A stretch of 64,000 nucleotides of DNA from JAOUEA01 sp963821925 (GCA_963821925.1 CAWGFO010000009.1:248001-312000), one strand, 5' to 3'. Counted from the first letter of the stretch, positions 1-8,081 are shown. Notes: generated by a model from the letters alone, not told the origin. Translations and numbers: made by a program.

Positions 1-367
1 CCTGAGCGTCCTTGATGCAGAGGTCGACGTACGGCAGCGCCTTGATGCGCGGCTTCTCGATCGGCTTGCCACAGCGGTCGCAGGTGCCGTAGGTCCCGGT
101 CTCGATCCGCTTCAGGGCCCGCTCGATCTTCTGGAGCAGGTCGCGGACGTTGTTCTCGATCGAGAGGTCCTTCTCCCGCTCGAACGTCGCCGTGCCCGCG
201 TCGGCCGACTCGTCGTCGAGGCCCACGTCGCCCACCATCTCGGACTGGGTGGTCGCGAACGTGTCCTCCTCGATCGTGGTGAGCTGGGTCTGCAGCTCGA
301 CCTCCTCCGCCTGCAGGCGGGTGCGGAGGTCGTCGAGTTCCTTCTTGGTCAGCTTGGTCTCGGCCAT
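1..367 (-). CDS. DksA/TraR-type zinc finger protein, 3' end cut by the window edge
   Basis: DksA/TraR proteins bind RNA polymerase in the secondary channel and modulate initiation. The visible 122 residues start MAETKLTKKELDD, continue as an acidic coiled-coil region (about residues 5-90) and reach the zinc finger GTYGTCDRCGKPIEKPR (Cys96, Cys99). The third ligand, Cys117, is present in LCIKDAQ, but the position of the fourth cysteine (C-x2-C) is Asp120, so the finger is of a degenerate type. The ATG at 365-367 is the first start in frame. The remaining C-terminus lies outside the window. The family assignment is solid; the regulatory target is not known from sequence. Confidence 0.88.
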   Translation of the reverse strand, partial: MAETKLTKKELDDLRTRLQAEEVELQTQLTTIEEDTFATTQSEMVGDVGLDDESADAGTATFEREKDLSIENNVRDLLQKIERALKRIETGTYGTCDRCGKPIEKPRIKALPYVDLCIKDAQ

Positions 368-385
368 GGTCGGCGAAGGGTAGCA

Positions 386-408
386 GATGGGCGCATCGGG
401 AGCCCATC
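386..408. terminator. Hairpin between the DUF167 gene and the DksA-like gene
   Basis: A perfect 7-bp inverted repeat (GATGGGC / GCCCATC) with a 9-nt loop lies 9 nt after the DUF167 stop on the minus strand. There is no U-tract, so calling it a terminator is an inference from its position. Confidence 0.4.
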
Positions 409-416
409 ACCGCAGG

Positions 417-680
417 TCAGAGGGCATGGAGGAGCCGTTCGGGCTCCCCTGGCGCCAGGCCCGCCACCGTGAACACCTTGACCCTCGATCGCGCGCCCGA
501 ACGGAGCCTGACCGCGGTCTTGGGCACGCCCAGGGCGACCGCCAGCGCGGTCGCCGCCTCCGCGGTGGCGTTCCCGTCTTCGGGCGCCGCCCGCACCCGC
601 ACGACCACACCCGTGGGCCCGGCCGTCACCTCGGTCCGGCCCGACCTCGGGGTCACACGCACGGTGATATTGGCCTCCAT
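417..680 (-). CDS. DUF167 (YggU-like) family protein
   Basis: An 87-residue protein starting MEANITVRVTPRSGRTEV. The family is a small alpha/beta fold of unknown function found across bacteria, often near yggS/yggT genes. The N-terminal VRVTPRSGRTEV and the central VRVRAAPEDGNATAEA match the family core (the usual form is V.PkA..n.I and A.P.dGkAN..). The start is taken at the ATG at 678-680; an ATG four codons upstream (690-692) is possible but would leave no spacing to the GAGGG element. It is divergent from ileS, with the ileS leader between them. No function can be assigned. Confidence 0.75.
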   Translation of the reverse strand: MEANITVRVTPRSGRTEVTAGPTGVVVRVRAAPEDGNATAEAATALAVALGVPKTAVRLRSGARSRVKVFTVAGLAPGEPERLLHAL

Positions 681-686
681 CGGGTG

Positions 687-692
687 TAGCAT
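687..692 (+). promoter_or_regulatory. Candidate -10 box (TAGCAT) for the ileS leader
   Basis: TAGCAT fits TANNNT and would start transcription near 699, about 35 nt before the first T-box element. No convincing -35 box is seen. Confidence 0.3.
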
Positions 693-734
693 CCCTCGAA
701 CAGGCGACGACGGGAACACGATCGCGGGATCGTG

Positions 735-980
735 GAGCCAGAGCGAGCCGGGGGCGGTGTGAGCCCGGTGCCGAGCCCCCCGCGACCATCCTCCCCGAGC
801 CGCTGCCCCAACCGGACGCGGATCCACCGCGCTCCGCAGTAGGCGCAGCCGGGCCCCGCCCGTGATCGCGGGAGGCCGTGACGGCGGCCGTGAGCGGCCG
901 AGGGTCGGCGAGACCCCGGCAAGCTGGGTGGTACCGCGGGGCCCCACGCCTCGTCCCGGCACCGAGGGACGAGGCGTTCT
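735..980 (+). promoter_or_regulatory. T-box riboswitch of ileS, AUC specifier
   Basis: The elements appear in canonical order: the Stem I AGAG element at 740-743, GGTGTGAG at 756-763, the specifier region GACCATCCTCCCCGAG with codon ATC (Ile) at 788-790, AGTAGG at 838-843, and the T-box TGGTACCGCG at 929-938, whose TGGT bulge would pair with the tRNA acceptor end. A 12-bp helix follows (946-957 with 966-977, loop GGCACCGA). A small hairpin at 717-734 precedes it. The helix has no T-tract, and the Shine-Dalgarno GAAGGAGG is just downstream (994-1001), so either transcriptional attenuation or control of translation is possible. The specifier matches the downstream gene. Confidence 0.92.
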
Positions 981-1008
981 GCATGGGCGGGGCGAAGGAG
1001 GTACCGAG

Positions 1009-4000
1009 ATGACGCGGTTCCAGCCGGTGGATCCGAAGGTGAGCTTCCCGGAGCTCGAGCGCGGCATCATGGCGTTCTGGAAGGACGCCGACGTCTTCCG
1101 CCGCTCGCTCGACGCGCGGCGCGACGCCCCGCTCTGGATGTTCTACGAAGGCCCCCCGACCGCGAACGGCAAGCCCGGCGTCCACCACGTGGAGCCGCGC
1201 ACGTTCAAGGACGTCTATCCGCGTTTCAAGACGATGACCGGCCACCTCGTCCCGCGGAAGGGTGGCTGGGACTGCCACGGCCTGCCCGTGGAGCTCGAGG
1301 TCGAGAAGGAGATCGGCACCACCGGCAAGCGCGACATCGAGGCGTTCGGGATCGCGGCCTTCAACGAGCGATGCCGCGAGTCGGTGAAGCGGTACGTCGG
1401 CGAGTTCGAGCGCCTGACCGAGCGGATCGGCTATTGGGTCGACCTCGACGACGCCTACTGGACGATGAACACCGAGTACATCGAGTCGGTGTGGTGGTCG
1501 TTGAAGTCCCTGTTCGAGCGGGGACTCCTCGAGGAGGCCGACAAGGTCACCGCCTACTGCCCGCGGTGCGGAACCGCGCTCTCGGACGCGGAGGTCGCGC
1601 TCGGGTACCGGACGGTCGAAGACCCGAGCGTCTTCCTGCGGTTCCCCGTCATCGAGGCCCCCGACCCGACACTCGTCGGCGCCTCGCTGCTCGTGTGGAC
1701 CACCACCCCGTGGACCCTGCCGTCGAACGCCGGCGCCGCGGTCGACGCCCGCGCGAGCTACGCGATGGCCGAGCGGGGCGGCGAGCGACTGATCCTGGCC
1801 GAACCCCTCGCCGAGCGGGTGCTCGGCGAGGGGTGGCGGGTGAGCCGCACCTTGACCGGCGAAACCCTGGTCGGGCTCCGCTACCAACCTCCGTACCCGA
1901 ACATCGAGGGGGCGCACCGCGTGGTGGCGGCCAACTTCGTGTCGATGGACGACGGCACCGGGATCGTGCACATGGCCCCGGCGTTCGGCCCCGAGGACCT
2001 CGCGGTAGGGCTCGCGGAGGGGTGGGCCGTGCACAAGCCGGTCGGCGACGATGGTCGCTTCACGGACCTCGCTCCCGCGTTCGTGCGCGGGCTCTTCGTG
2101 AAGGACGCCGATCCGAAGATCGTGGAGGACCTGCGCGAGCGCGGGGTCCTGCTGCGGTCGGAGTCCTACGAGCACAGCTACCCGTTCTGCTGGCGATGCT
2201 CCACGCCGCTCCTCTACTACGCGCGCACGTCGTGGTACGTCCGGACCACCCAGGTGAAGCAGCGTCTGCTCGAGGTGAACCAGGAAGTCGGCTGGTACCC
2301 CGACCACATCAAGAGCGGCCGCTACGGCAACTGGCTCGAGAACAACGTGGATTGGGCCCTGTCCCGCGAGCGCTACTGGGGCACGCCCCTGCCGATCTGG
2401 CGCTGTGCGCAGGGTCACCTCACCGCGGTGGGCTCCCTCTCGGAGCTGAGCGAGCGCGCCGGCCGCGACGTGTCGGACGTCGACCCGCACCGCCCCGCGA
2501 TCGACGAGGTGACGTTCGCCTGCCCCGAGTGCGGCGACGAGAGCCGACGGGTCCCCGAGGTGATCGACACCTGGTACGACTCGGGCGCGATGCCCTTCGC
2601 GCAGTGGGGCTATCACCCGGACCTCGGCCGCGGGATCGACGAGTTCGAGCGGCATTTCCCTGCGGACTTCATCTCGGAGGCGATCGATCAGACGCGGGGC
2701 TGGTTCTACACGCTGATGGCCGAGGGCGTGCTGCACTTCGATTCGACGGCGTACCGCAACGTCGTCTGCCTCGGGCACATCGTGGCGGCCGACGGACGGA
2801 AGATGTCGAAGTCCCTCGGCAACATGTTCGATCCGTGGGAGGCGCTGGACCGCCAGGGCGCCGACGCGCTGCGCTGGTTCATGATCACGAACGGCTCGCC
2901 GTGGGCCTCCCGTCGGATCGGCCACGAGGTGCTGGACGAGGTCCTCCGCCAGTTCCTCCTGACGCTCTGGAACGTCTACGTGTTCTTCGTCACGTACGCG
3001 AACGCCGAAGCCTTCGACCCCGGTCACGAGGCGCCCGCCCCGGCCGACCGGCCGATGCTGGACCGCTGGGTCCTCTCGCAGCTCCAAACGACGGTCGCGG
3101 CGGCCCGCGACGGGCTCGAGGCCTACGACGCGACCGGCGCCGGACGGGCGATCCAGTCCTTCGTCGACGACCTGTCGAACTGGTACGTGCGTCGCTCGCG
3201 CCGCCGCTTCTGGAACCCCGCAGGCGAGCGCGACGCCGACACCCGGGCGGCGTTCCACACGCTCTACGAGTGCCTCGTCACGGTGGCAACCTTGCTCGCG
3301 CCGTTCACTCCGTTCACGGCCGAGGCGCTGTGGCGGAACCTCGCGGCGGGACGGAACGGCGCGCCCGATTCCGTCCACCTCGCCGACTACCCGGCGGCCG
3401 ACCACGCGCTCCGCGATCCCGCACTCGACGAGGCGATGGCCGCCGCCCGTTCGATCGTGGGGCTCGGCCGCACGATCCGCGTCGAGACCAAGACGAGGGT
3501 CCGCCAGCCGCTGTCGGAGGCGGTCGTGCACTACGCGGGCGACCATGCCGCGCTCGCCGCGCTCCTCGACGTGGTCGCCGATGAGCTGAACGTGAAGCAG
3601 GTGATCTTCGCCGAGTCGACGGAGGAGTTCGGTCGGTGGCACGCGAAGCCCAACTTCAAGATCCTCGGTCCTCGCCTCGGCCCGCGCGTGAAGGACCTGG
3701 CGGGCGCCCTCGGCGTCGACGACGGGACGATCGCGGGTGCGCTCGCCCGCGGCGAGGCCGCCTCCATCAGGCTGGGGGACGACGAGATCTCGCTGACGGC
3801 CGATGACGTCGATCTCGCCCAGGAGGTCAGGGAGGGATGGGGCGTCGCGAGCGAGGGCGGACTGACCGTCGCGCTCGACCTCGAGCTCACGGACGCGCTT
3901 CGCCGCGAGGGCGTCGCGCGGGAGCTGGTCAGGCTGGTCCAGGACGCCCGCAAGGCCGCGGGCCTCGACGTGAGCGACCGGATCCAGCTGGGTATCCAGG

Positions 4001-4179
4001 CCGGCCACGCGGTCGGCGAGGCGCTCGCCGCGCACCGCGAGTACGTCGTGGGCGAGACCCTCGCCGTCGACCTGATCGCCGGTGAGGTCGAAGGGTTCCG
4101 CCAGGAGGCCACGATCGAGGGCGAGCCGGTGGCGGTCAGCCTCCGGAAGGCGGCCTACGCGTCGCCCTCACCCTCCTGA
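1009..4179 (+). CDS. ileS: Isoleucyl-tRNA synthetase, type 2, with a swapped GVHH signature
   Basis: Charges tRNA-Ile with isoleucine in the cytoplasm. The 1056-residue protein has the class I Rossmann fold, the WDCHGLPVE segment of the type 2 (eukaryote-like) IleRS, the zinc pair CPRCG, the KMSKS loop at residues 598-602 (DGRKMSKSLGN), and the anticodon-binding and C-terminal domains. The first signature motif, normally HxGH, reads GVHH at residues 57-60 (1177-1188) in the context NGKPGVHHVEP, so the first and third positions are exchanged. The ATG at 1009 follows GAAGGAGG at a good distance. The gene is preceded by an isoleucine T-box and runs convergently into the small ORF after divIVA. 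Confidence 0.97.
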   Translation: MTRFQPVDPKVSFPELERGIMAFWKDADVFRRSLDARRDAPLWMFYEGPPTANGKPGVHHVEPRTFKDVYPRFKTMTGHLVPRKGGWDCHGLPVELEVEKEIGTTGKRDIEAFGIAAFNERCRESVKRYVGEFERLTERIGYWVDLDDAYWTMNTEYIESVWWSLKSLFERGLLEEADKVTAYCPRCGTALSDAEVALGYRTVEDPSVFLRFPVIEAPDPTLVGASLLVWTTTPWTLPSNAGAAVDARASYAMAERGGERLILAEPLAERVLGEGWRVSRTLTGETLVGLRYQPPYPNIEGAHRVVAANFVSMDDGTGIVHMAPAFGPEDLAVGLAEGWAVHKPVGDDGRFTDLAPAFVRGLFVKDADPKIVEDLRERGVLLRSESYEHSYPFCWRCSTPLLYYARTSWYVRTTQVKQRLLEVNQEVGWYPDHIKSGRYGNWLENNVDWALSRERYWGTPLPIWRCAQGHLTAVGSLSELSERAGRDVSDVDPHRPAIDEVTFACPECGDESRRVPEVIDTWYDSGAMPFAQWGYHPDLGRGIDEFERHFPADFISEAIDQTRGWFYTLMAEGVLHFDSTAYRNVVCLGHIVAADGRKMSKSLGNMFDPWEALDRQGADALRWFMITNGSPWASRRIGHEVLDEVLRQFLLTLWNVYVFFVTYANAEAFDPGHEAPAPADRPMLDRWVLSQLQTTVAAARDGLEAYDATGAGRAIQSFVDDLSNWYVRRSRRRFWNPAGERDADTRAAFHTLYECLVTVATLLAPFTPFTAEALWRNLAAGRNGAPDSVHLADYPAADHALRDPALDEAMAAARSIVGLGRTIRVETKTRVRQPLSEAVVHYAGDHAALAALLDVVADELNVKQVIFAESTEEFGRWHAKPNFKILGPRLGPRVKDLAGALGVDDGTIAGALARGEAASIRLGDDEISLTADDVDLAQEVREGWGVASEGGLTVALDLELTDALRREGVARELVRLVQDARKAAGLDVSDRIQLGIQAGHAVGEALAAHREYVVGETLAVDLIAGEVEGFRQEATIEGEPVAVSLRKAAYASPSPS

Positions 4180-4360
4180 GGGACCCGACGCCCGCGAGCC
4201 CCGCCGCCCCGAACAGGGCGACGATCGCCGCGAAGACGGCCGAGGCGTTCGCGGGGCCTAGGAGACCGAGCGCGAGGGCGATCCCGCCCACGACCAGGAG
4301 CGCGTAGGCGACCGCGTAGCAGAGCGCGACGTCGCGCCCGTACCCGCGGTCGGCGATCAG
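4136..4360 (-). CDS. Small two-helix membrane protein after divIVA, probable CTG start
   Basis: This 74-residue frame starts LIADRGYGRDVALCYAV and contains two hydrophobic segments, roughly residues 12-34 and 39-61, separated by GPANAS. Nearly every third codon position is G or C, as in neighbouring real genes. There is no ATG, GTG or TTG in frame, but a CTG overlaps the divIVA stop as CTGA, the same geometry as the many GTGA/ATGA/TTGA overlaps here and the CTGA before mobA. Its end overlaps the ileS 3' end on the opposite strand by 44 bp. No family was recognised. It could also be the residue of a C-terminal extension of DivIVA reached by frameshift. Confidence 0.45.
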   Translation of the reverse strand: MIADRGYGRDVALCYAVAYALLVVGGIALALGLLGPANASAVFAAIVALFGAAGLAGVGSLRRVRATRRPPSGG

Positions 4361-5100
4361 TCCTCGCCCCAGAAGAGCTCGCGGAGCGAGTTGTCGCCCT
4401 CCGCGGGTTCGTTCGTCTCGGCGCGACCGACGGAGGCGGGCTCGGGCTCCTGGAGCCGGACGGGCTCGTCGGACCCGGGTGCGGCGGGGCTCGTGGGCTC
4501 GATCGCGGCCGTCGTGGGCTCGGGGGTGTCGGCCGCCGGCGTCGCGGTCGGGGCGGCCTGGGCGGCCTTCGCCGGGGCCGGCTTGGCCGGGCTCGGAGTC
4601 GCGGCGGCAGGCGCCGTCTCCGCCGGCGCCTGCCGCGCGGCCTTGGCCATGCCCTTGACCGACTCGGCGTGACCCTGGACCAGCCCGGCGAGGCTCTGGA
4701 GGAACTCCCGCTCGTTCGCGAGGAACGCGGCCACCGCCGCGCGGTCCGCCGACGAACCGGCGCCGGCGCCGGCGACGATCGCCGCCTGTCCCCTGGCGTC
4801 GGCGACGATGCGTGCGGCCTCGTCCCGGGCCCGCTGGATGATCTCATCGGCCTGCCGGTTCGTGTCGTCGAGGTCGGCGGTCCCGATCGCCGGGCCTGCC
4901 GGGGAACCGGCGCGAAGCCGCTCGTTCTCGGCCAGGACCGCGGACATCGCGTCGGTCAGCTGGTCGAGGAACTCGTCGACGTCACGCATCTTGTAGCCCC
5001 GCGTCGCCACGCGGAACTCCTTCTGCTGGATGTCGAGCGGCGTCAGCATCTGCGACGCGGCCGACGGAGCGGGCGCCGACACCGGTGTCGCGTCGTCCAT
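4357..5100 (-). CDS. divIVA: DivIVA/Wag31 polar growth and division-site protein
   Basis: DivIVA binds negatively curved membrane and recruits wall synthesis in actinobacteria. The 247-residue protein carries the DivIVA domain near residues 17-65 (LTPLDIQQKEFRVATRGYKM and VDEFLDQLTDAM), a coiled coil with RARDEAARIVADARG near the middle, and a long Ala/Pro/Thr-rich tail. The ATG at 5098-5100 is chosen because AAGGAG precedes it by about 7 nt; an ATG 16 codons upstream lacks this. It is the usual distal member of the ftsZ-yggS-sepF-yggT block. The next small ORF overlaps its stop as CTGA. Confidence 0.92.
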   Translation of the reverse strand: MDDATPVSAPAPSAASQMLTPLDIQQKEFRVATRGYKMRDVDEFLDQLTDAMSAVLAENERLRAGSPAGPAIGTADLDDTNRQADEIIQRARDEAARIVADARGQAAIVAGAGAGSSADRAAVAAFLANEREFLQSLAGLVQGHAESVKGMAKAARQAPAETAPAAATPSPAKPAPAKAAQAAPTATPAADTPEPTTAAIEPTSPAAPGSDEPVRLQEPEPASVGRAETNEPAEGDNSLRELFWGED

Positions 5101-5134
5101 CTGGGTCTCCTTCTTCCTCACGGTTCCCTCCCGA

Positions 5135-5413
5135 TCAGCAGAGCGCACTCCGCAAGACGAAGATGATGATGAAGGCCACCAGCACCGACAGGTCCACCAT
5201 CCCGGCTGGAGGCACGATACGCCGAAGCAGCCGGAGCGGCGGCTCGGTGACGTCGATCAACAGCTCGAACCCCGACCGCACTGGCCCCGTCGCCGGGGGT
5301 CGCACCCCCGCGAGCTCGAGCCAGCTGAGGACCACGCGAACCAGGAGCAGGATCGAATACACGGTCAGCGCGATGCAGATCAGGTTCGAGACGGGGTTCG
5401 AATCGGCGATCAT
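5135..5413 (-). CDS. YggT family membrane protein
   Basis: A 92-residue protein with two hydrophobic segments, about residues 7-29 (NLICIALTVYSILLLVRVVL) and 71-91 (MVDLSVLVAFIIIFVLRSAL), flanking the family core LIDVTEPPLRLLRRIVPP. YggT proteins are linked to cell shape and division because they sit between sepF and divIVA in actinobacteria and cyanobacteria; the biochemical role is unclear. The position here, between sepF and divIVA, is the standard one. Confidence 0.9.
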   Translation of the reverse strand: MIADSNPVSNLICIALTVYSILLLVRVVLSWLELAGVRPPATGPVRSGFELLIDVTEPPLRLLRRIVPPAGMVDLSVLVAFIIIFVLRSALC

Positions 5414-5482
5414 CGCCGGAGAGGCTAACAGCCGCGGCCGGACCGCCGATCGCGCGCGGAGCGACCGCGGTTCGTCGGCGCG

Positions 5483-5953
5483 TCAGAACTGGTTGTAGAA
5501 GGCGCCGCCCGCGATCTTCTCGCGATCCTCCGCCGAGACCTCGACGTCGGCCGGGGTGAGCAGGTACACGCGATTGGCCACGAGCTCGATCTTGCCATCG
5601 AGCCCGTACACGAGCCCGCTCGCGAAGTCGACGAGCCGCCGCGCGATCGAGTCCTCGGTGGACTGCAGGTTCATGATGACCGCGGTCCCTTCCTTGAACC
5701 GGTCCGCCACCTCTCGCGCCTCGTTGAAGCGCTTCGGCTCGGACTTGTGGATCGCCCCCGTCGCGGCCGCCGCTGCGCGCGGCGACGCCATCGTGCGCAC
5801 GACGCCCTCGGTGTCGGCGGGGACCTCCCTGACAGCCTGCGGGCGCATGCGTCGAACCGGAGCCGGCTCGGCCTCGGGCATCTCCTCCACGAACTCCTCG
5901 TCGTCCTCGACGAGTCCGAGGTAGTTCAGGGTCTTCTTCCACACGCCGGCCAT
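5483..5953 (-). CDS. sepF: SepF, FtsZ membrane anchor
   Basis: SepF tethers FtsZ filaments to the membrane in bacteria lacking FtsA/ZipA, such as actinobacteria. The 156-residue protein has an N-terminal amphipathic stretch (MAGVWKKTLNYLGL), an acidic linker, and the C-terminal SepF domain containing KRFNEAREVADRFKEGTAVI and GLVYGLDGKIELVANRVYLL. GTG (5954-5956) and ATG (5951-5953) are adjacent; the ATG is chosen because it stands five bases after GGGAGG. It lies 15 bp downstream of yggS and is probably cotranscribed with it. Confidence 0.95.
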   Translation of the reverse strand: MAGVWKKTLNYLGLVEDDEEFVEEMPEAEPAPVRRMRPQAVREVPADTEGVVRTMASPRAAAAATGAIHKSEPKRFNEAREVADRFKEGTAVIMNLQSTEDSIARRLVDFASGLVYGLDGKIELVANRVYLLTPADVEVSAEDREKIAGGAFYNQF

Positions 5954-5968
5954 CACTTCCTCCCTGCG

Positions 5969-6655
5969 TCACGCTGTTCTCGGCCCGAACAACGCGGTCC
6001 CGATGCGGACCATCGTAGCGCCTTCCTCGACGGCGACCGCGTAATCCAACGACATCCCCATCGACAAGTCCACTACCTGTGGATGGGTTCGCGCCAGCGC
6101 ATCGCGCAGTTCGCGCAGCCTCGCGAACCACGGGCGGGCGTCCTCGGCGCGCTCGGGGATCGGCGGCAGGGTCATCAACCCACGCAGCCGGAGACCCTCG
6201 AGGCCGGCCACGAGGTCCGCGAACGCGGGGAGCGCATCCGGGGCGACACCGCTCCGCTCGCCGGTGAGATCGACCTCGACCAGCACGTCGACGACCCGGC
6301 CGGCCTCGCGTGCCCGGCGCGCGAGGCGGATCGTGGCCTTCTCCCCCGCCGCGGTCTCCACGACGTCGGCGAAGGCGGCGACGTGGTGGGCCGAGCTCGC
6401 CTGCAGGGTCCCGATGAAGTGCCACCGGACGCCCGACACCTGATCGCGCATCGCCCGCAGCTCCTGGACGTAGTTGTGGCCGATCGCGTCGACCCCGGCC
6501 TGCGCGACCCATCCGACGACCTCCGACGGGACGGTCTTGGCCGCCCCGACCAGGGTCACCGCGTCGGGGGCCCTGCCGGCTCCCTCGCACGCCTCCACGA
6601 TCGTTCCACGGATCGTCGCCAGATTGGCGAGCACCTCGTCACGCGTGCCGTGCAT
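5969..6655 (-). CDS. yggS: YggS/PROSC-family PLP homeostasis protein
   Basis: YggS binds pyridoxal 5'-phosphate and buffers free PLP and amino-acid pools without a known catalytic reaction. The 228-residue TIM-barrel protein has the PLP lysine in LVGAAKTVP, then IGHNYVQEL, WHFIGTLQ, VDLTGERSG, LRGLMTLPP and the C-terminal SMGMSLDYAVAVEEGATMVRIG, all conserved in the family. The position between ftsZ and sepF is typical of Gram-positive bacteria. No Shine-Dalgarno precedes the ATG; instead TACGCT ends six bases before it, pointing to a leaderless transcript. Confidence 0.95.
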   Translation of the reverse strand: MHGTRDEVLANLATIRGTIVEACEGAGRAPDAVTLVGAAKTVPSEVVGWVAQAGVDAIGHNYVQELRAMRDQVSGVRWHFIGTLQASSAHHVAAFADVVETAAGEKATIRLARRAREAGRVVDVLVEVDLTGERSGVAPDALPAFADLVAGLEGLRLRGLMTLPPIPERAEDARPWFARLRELRDALARTHPQVVDLSMGMSLDYAVAVEEGATMVRIGTALFGPRTA

Positions 6656-6661
6656 CCCGGC

Positions 6662-6667
6662 AGCGTA
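6662..6667 (-). promoter_or_regulatory. Leaderless promoter -10 (TACGCT) of yggS
   Basis: TACGCT, then six bases, then ATG on the minus strand. No ribosome binding site is present. Confidence 0.5.
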
Positions 6668-6794
6668 TCGGGCCCGGAACGTGCGAAGGGGCGAGGAGCT
6701 CGGCCAAGAGGCGGGGGAAGGGCGCCTCCTCGCTCGATCTCCCCGCCCCCGGATCGCAGGTGCGCGGGGCCGCGCGGGAGCAGCGATGCGATCG

Positions 6795-7955
6795 CTAGCT
6801 CTTGAGGAAGTCCGGGATGTCGAGGTCTTCCTCGGCGTCGAAGGAGACCGTCTTGGGCTCCGGCTCGCCGGTGGTGAAGATGTCGTCGTCGCCCTCGTCG
6901 GCAAGGATCGACGGCAAGGGCTCACGTTCGCCCTCACCCCGCACCGGCTCCTCGAGGAGACGGGACAGGCGCGACTCGAACTGGTTCGAGGTCTGACCGG
7001 CCGAGGGCGTGACCTTGTCGAAGCCTGCGGCCACGACCGTGACGCGGACCTCTTCGCCCAGCGCGTCGTCGACCACCGCGCCGAAGATGATGTTCGCGTC
7101 CGGGTGCGCGACGCGGGTGATCGCATCGGCAGCCTGGTTGACCTCGTGGAGCGTGAGGTCGGTGGGCCCGGCGATCGAGAGCAGCACGCCCTTCGCGCCG
7201 TCGATCGACGATTCGAGGAGCGGCGAGCTGATCGCGGCCTTCGCGGCCTCCGCCGCGCGGTCGGCGCCGGAGCCGAGCCCGATCCCCATCAGGGCCGAGC
7301 CGGCGCCCGACATGACCGACTTCACGTCGGCGAAGTCGAGGTTGATCAGCCCCGGCGTGGTGATCAGGGAGGTGATGCCGTCGACGCCCTGGAACAGGAC
7401 CTGGTCGGCCATCCGGAAGGCGTCGACCATCGGCATGCTCGGGTCGGCCACCTGGAGCAGGCGGTCGTTCGGCACCACGATCAAGGTGTCGACGGCCTTC
7501 TTCAGCTCGGTGATGCCGAGGTCGGCCTGGGTGGCGCGCTTGCGTCCCTCGAACCCGAACGGCCGGGTGACGACGCCGATCGTGAGCGCCCCGAGGTTGC
7601 GGGCGATCTCGGCGACGACGGGCGCACCGCCGGTGCCGGTGCCGCCACCCTCACCGGCGGTGATGAACACCATGTCGGCGCCCTTCAAGATCTCCTCGAT
7701 CTCGTCGGCGTGTTCCGAGGCGGCATTCCGGCCGACCTCGGGATCCGACCCGGCGCCGAGGCCCCGGGTCGTCTCGCGGCCGATGTCCATCTTGACCTCG
7801 GCGTCGGACATGAGGAGGGTCTGCGCGTCCGTGTTGACGGCGATGAACTCGACGCCCCGGAGGCCTGCCTCGATCATCCGGTTCACCGCGTTCACGCCGC
7901 CGCCGCCGATGCCGATCACCTTGATCACGGCGAGGTAGTTCTGGGGAGCATCCAT
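6795..7955 (-). CDS. ftsZ: Cell division GTPase FtsZ
   Basis: FtsZ polymerises with GTP into the Z ring. The 386-residue protein has GIGGGGVNAVNRMI near the N-terminus, the tubulin signature GGGTGTG at residues 103-109, the T7 loop (NLDFADVKSVM), a linker, and the conserved C-terminal peptide ending IPDFLKS that contacts SepF. The ATG at 7953-7955 follows GGAGGT by nine bases. A separate AT-rich promoter region upstream suggests ftsZ is expressed partly independently of the mur genes. Confidence 0.98.
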   Translation of the reverse strand: MDAPQNYLAVIKVIGIGGGGVNAVNRMIEAGLRGVEFIAVNTDAQTLLMSDAEVKMDIGRETTRGLGAGSDPEVGRNAASEHADEIEEILKGADMVFITAGEGGGTGTGGAPVVAEIARNLGALTIGVVTRPFGFEGRKRATQADLGITELKKAVDTLIVVPNDRLLQVADPSMPMVDAFRMADQVLFQGVDGITSLITTPGLINLDFADVKSVMSGAGSALMGIGLGSGADRAAEAAKAAISSPLLESSIDGAKGVLLSIAGPTDLTLHEVNQAADAITRVAHPDANIIFGAVVDDALGEEVRVTVVAAGFDKVTPSAGQTSNQFESRLSRLLEEPVRGEGEREPLPSILADEGDDDIFTTGEPEPKTVSFDAEEDLDIPDFLKS

Positions 7956-8051
7956 CTCTCGTTGACCTCCGACCATCGGGCCCCGGCCCGATCCACCTGG
8001 GGAAACGCCGTACCTTGCAGGTAAACCCTAACCATCAAGTAGATTGTTATT

Positions 8052-8081
8052 GTTATATCTACCTAACGTAGAGAAAGGCAA
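8052..8081 (-). promoter_or_regulatory. ftsZ promoter in an AT-rich island
   Basis: Minus strand -35 TTGCCT (8076-8081), 18-bp spacer, -10 TATAAC (8052-8057). The island at roughly 8020-8100 is AT-rich in a genome well above 65 percent GC and contains repeated TAGGT/ACCTA words plus an inverted repeat GTAGAT/ATCTAC with a 12-nt loop (8040-8063) over the likely start site. The leader to ftsZ is about 90 nt. Confidence 0.6.

Noticed and set aside
865..867. ATC in a hairpin as the T-box specifier (ultrashort Stem I model)
   Set aside because: The ATC at 788-790 sits in the correct context after GGTGTGAG and before CTCCCCGAG, followed by AGTAGG, so the long Stem I model explains more of the leader.
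349..4035. Very long open frame antisense to ileS
   Set aside because: It lies opposite a fully recognisable IleRS and is Arg/Gly/Pro-rich with no domain. In such GC-rich DNA long antisense frames stay open by chance; the same holds for dozens of other shadow frames across the window.
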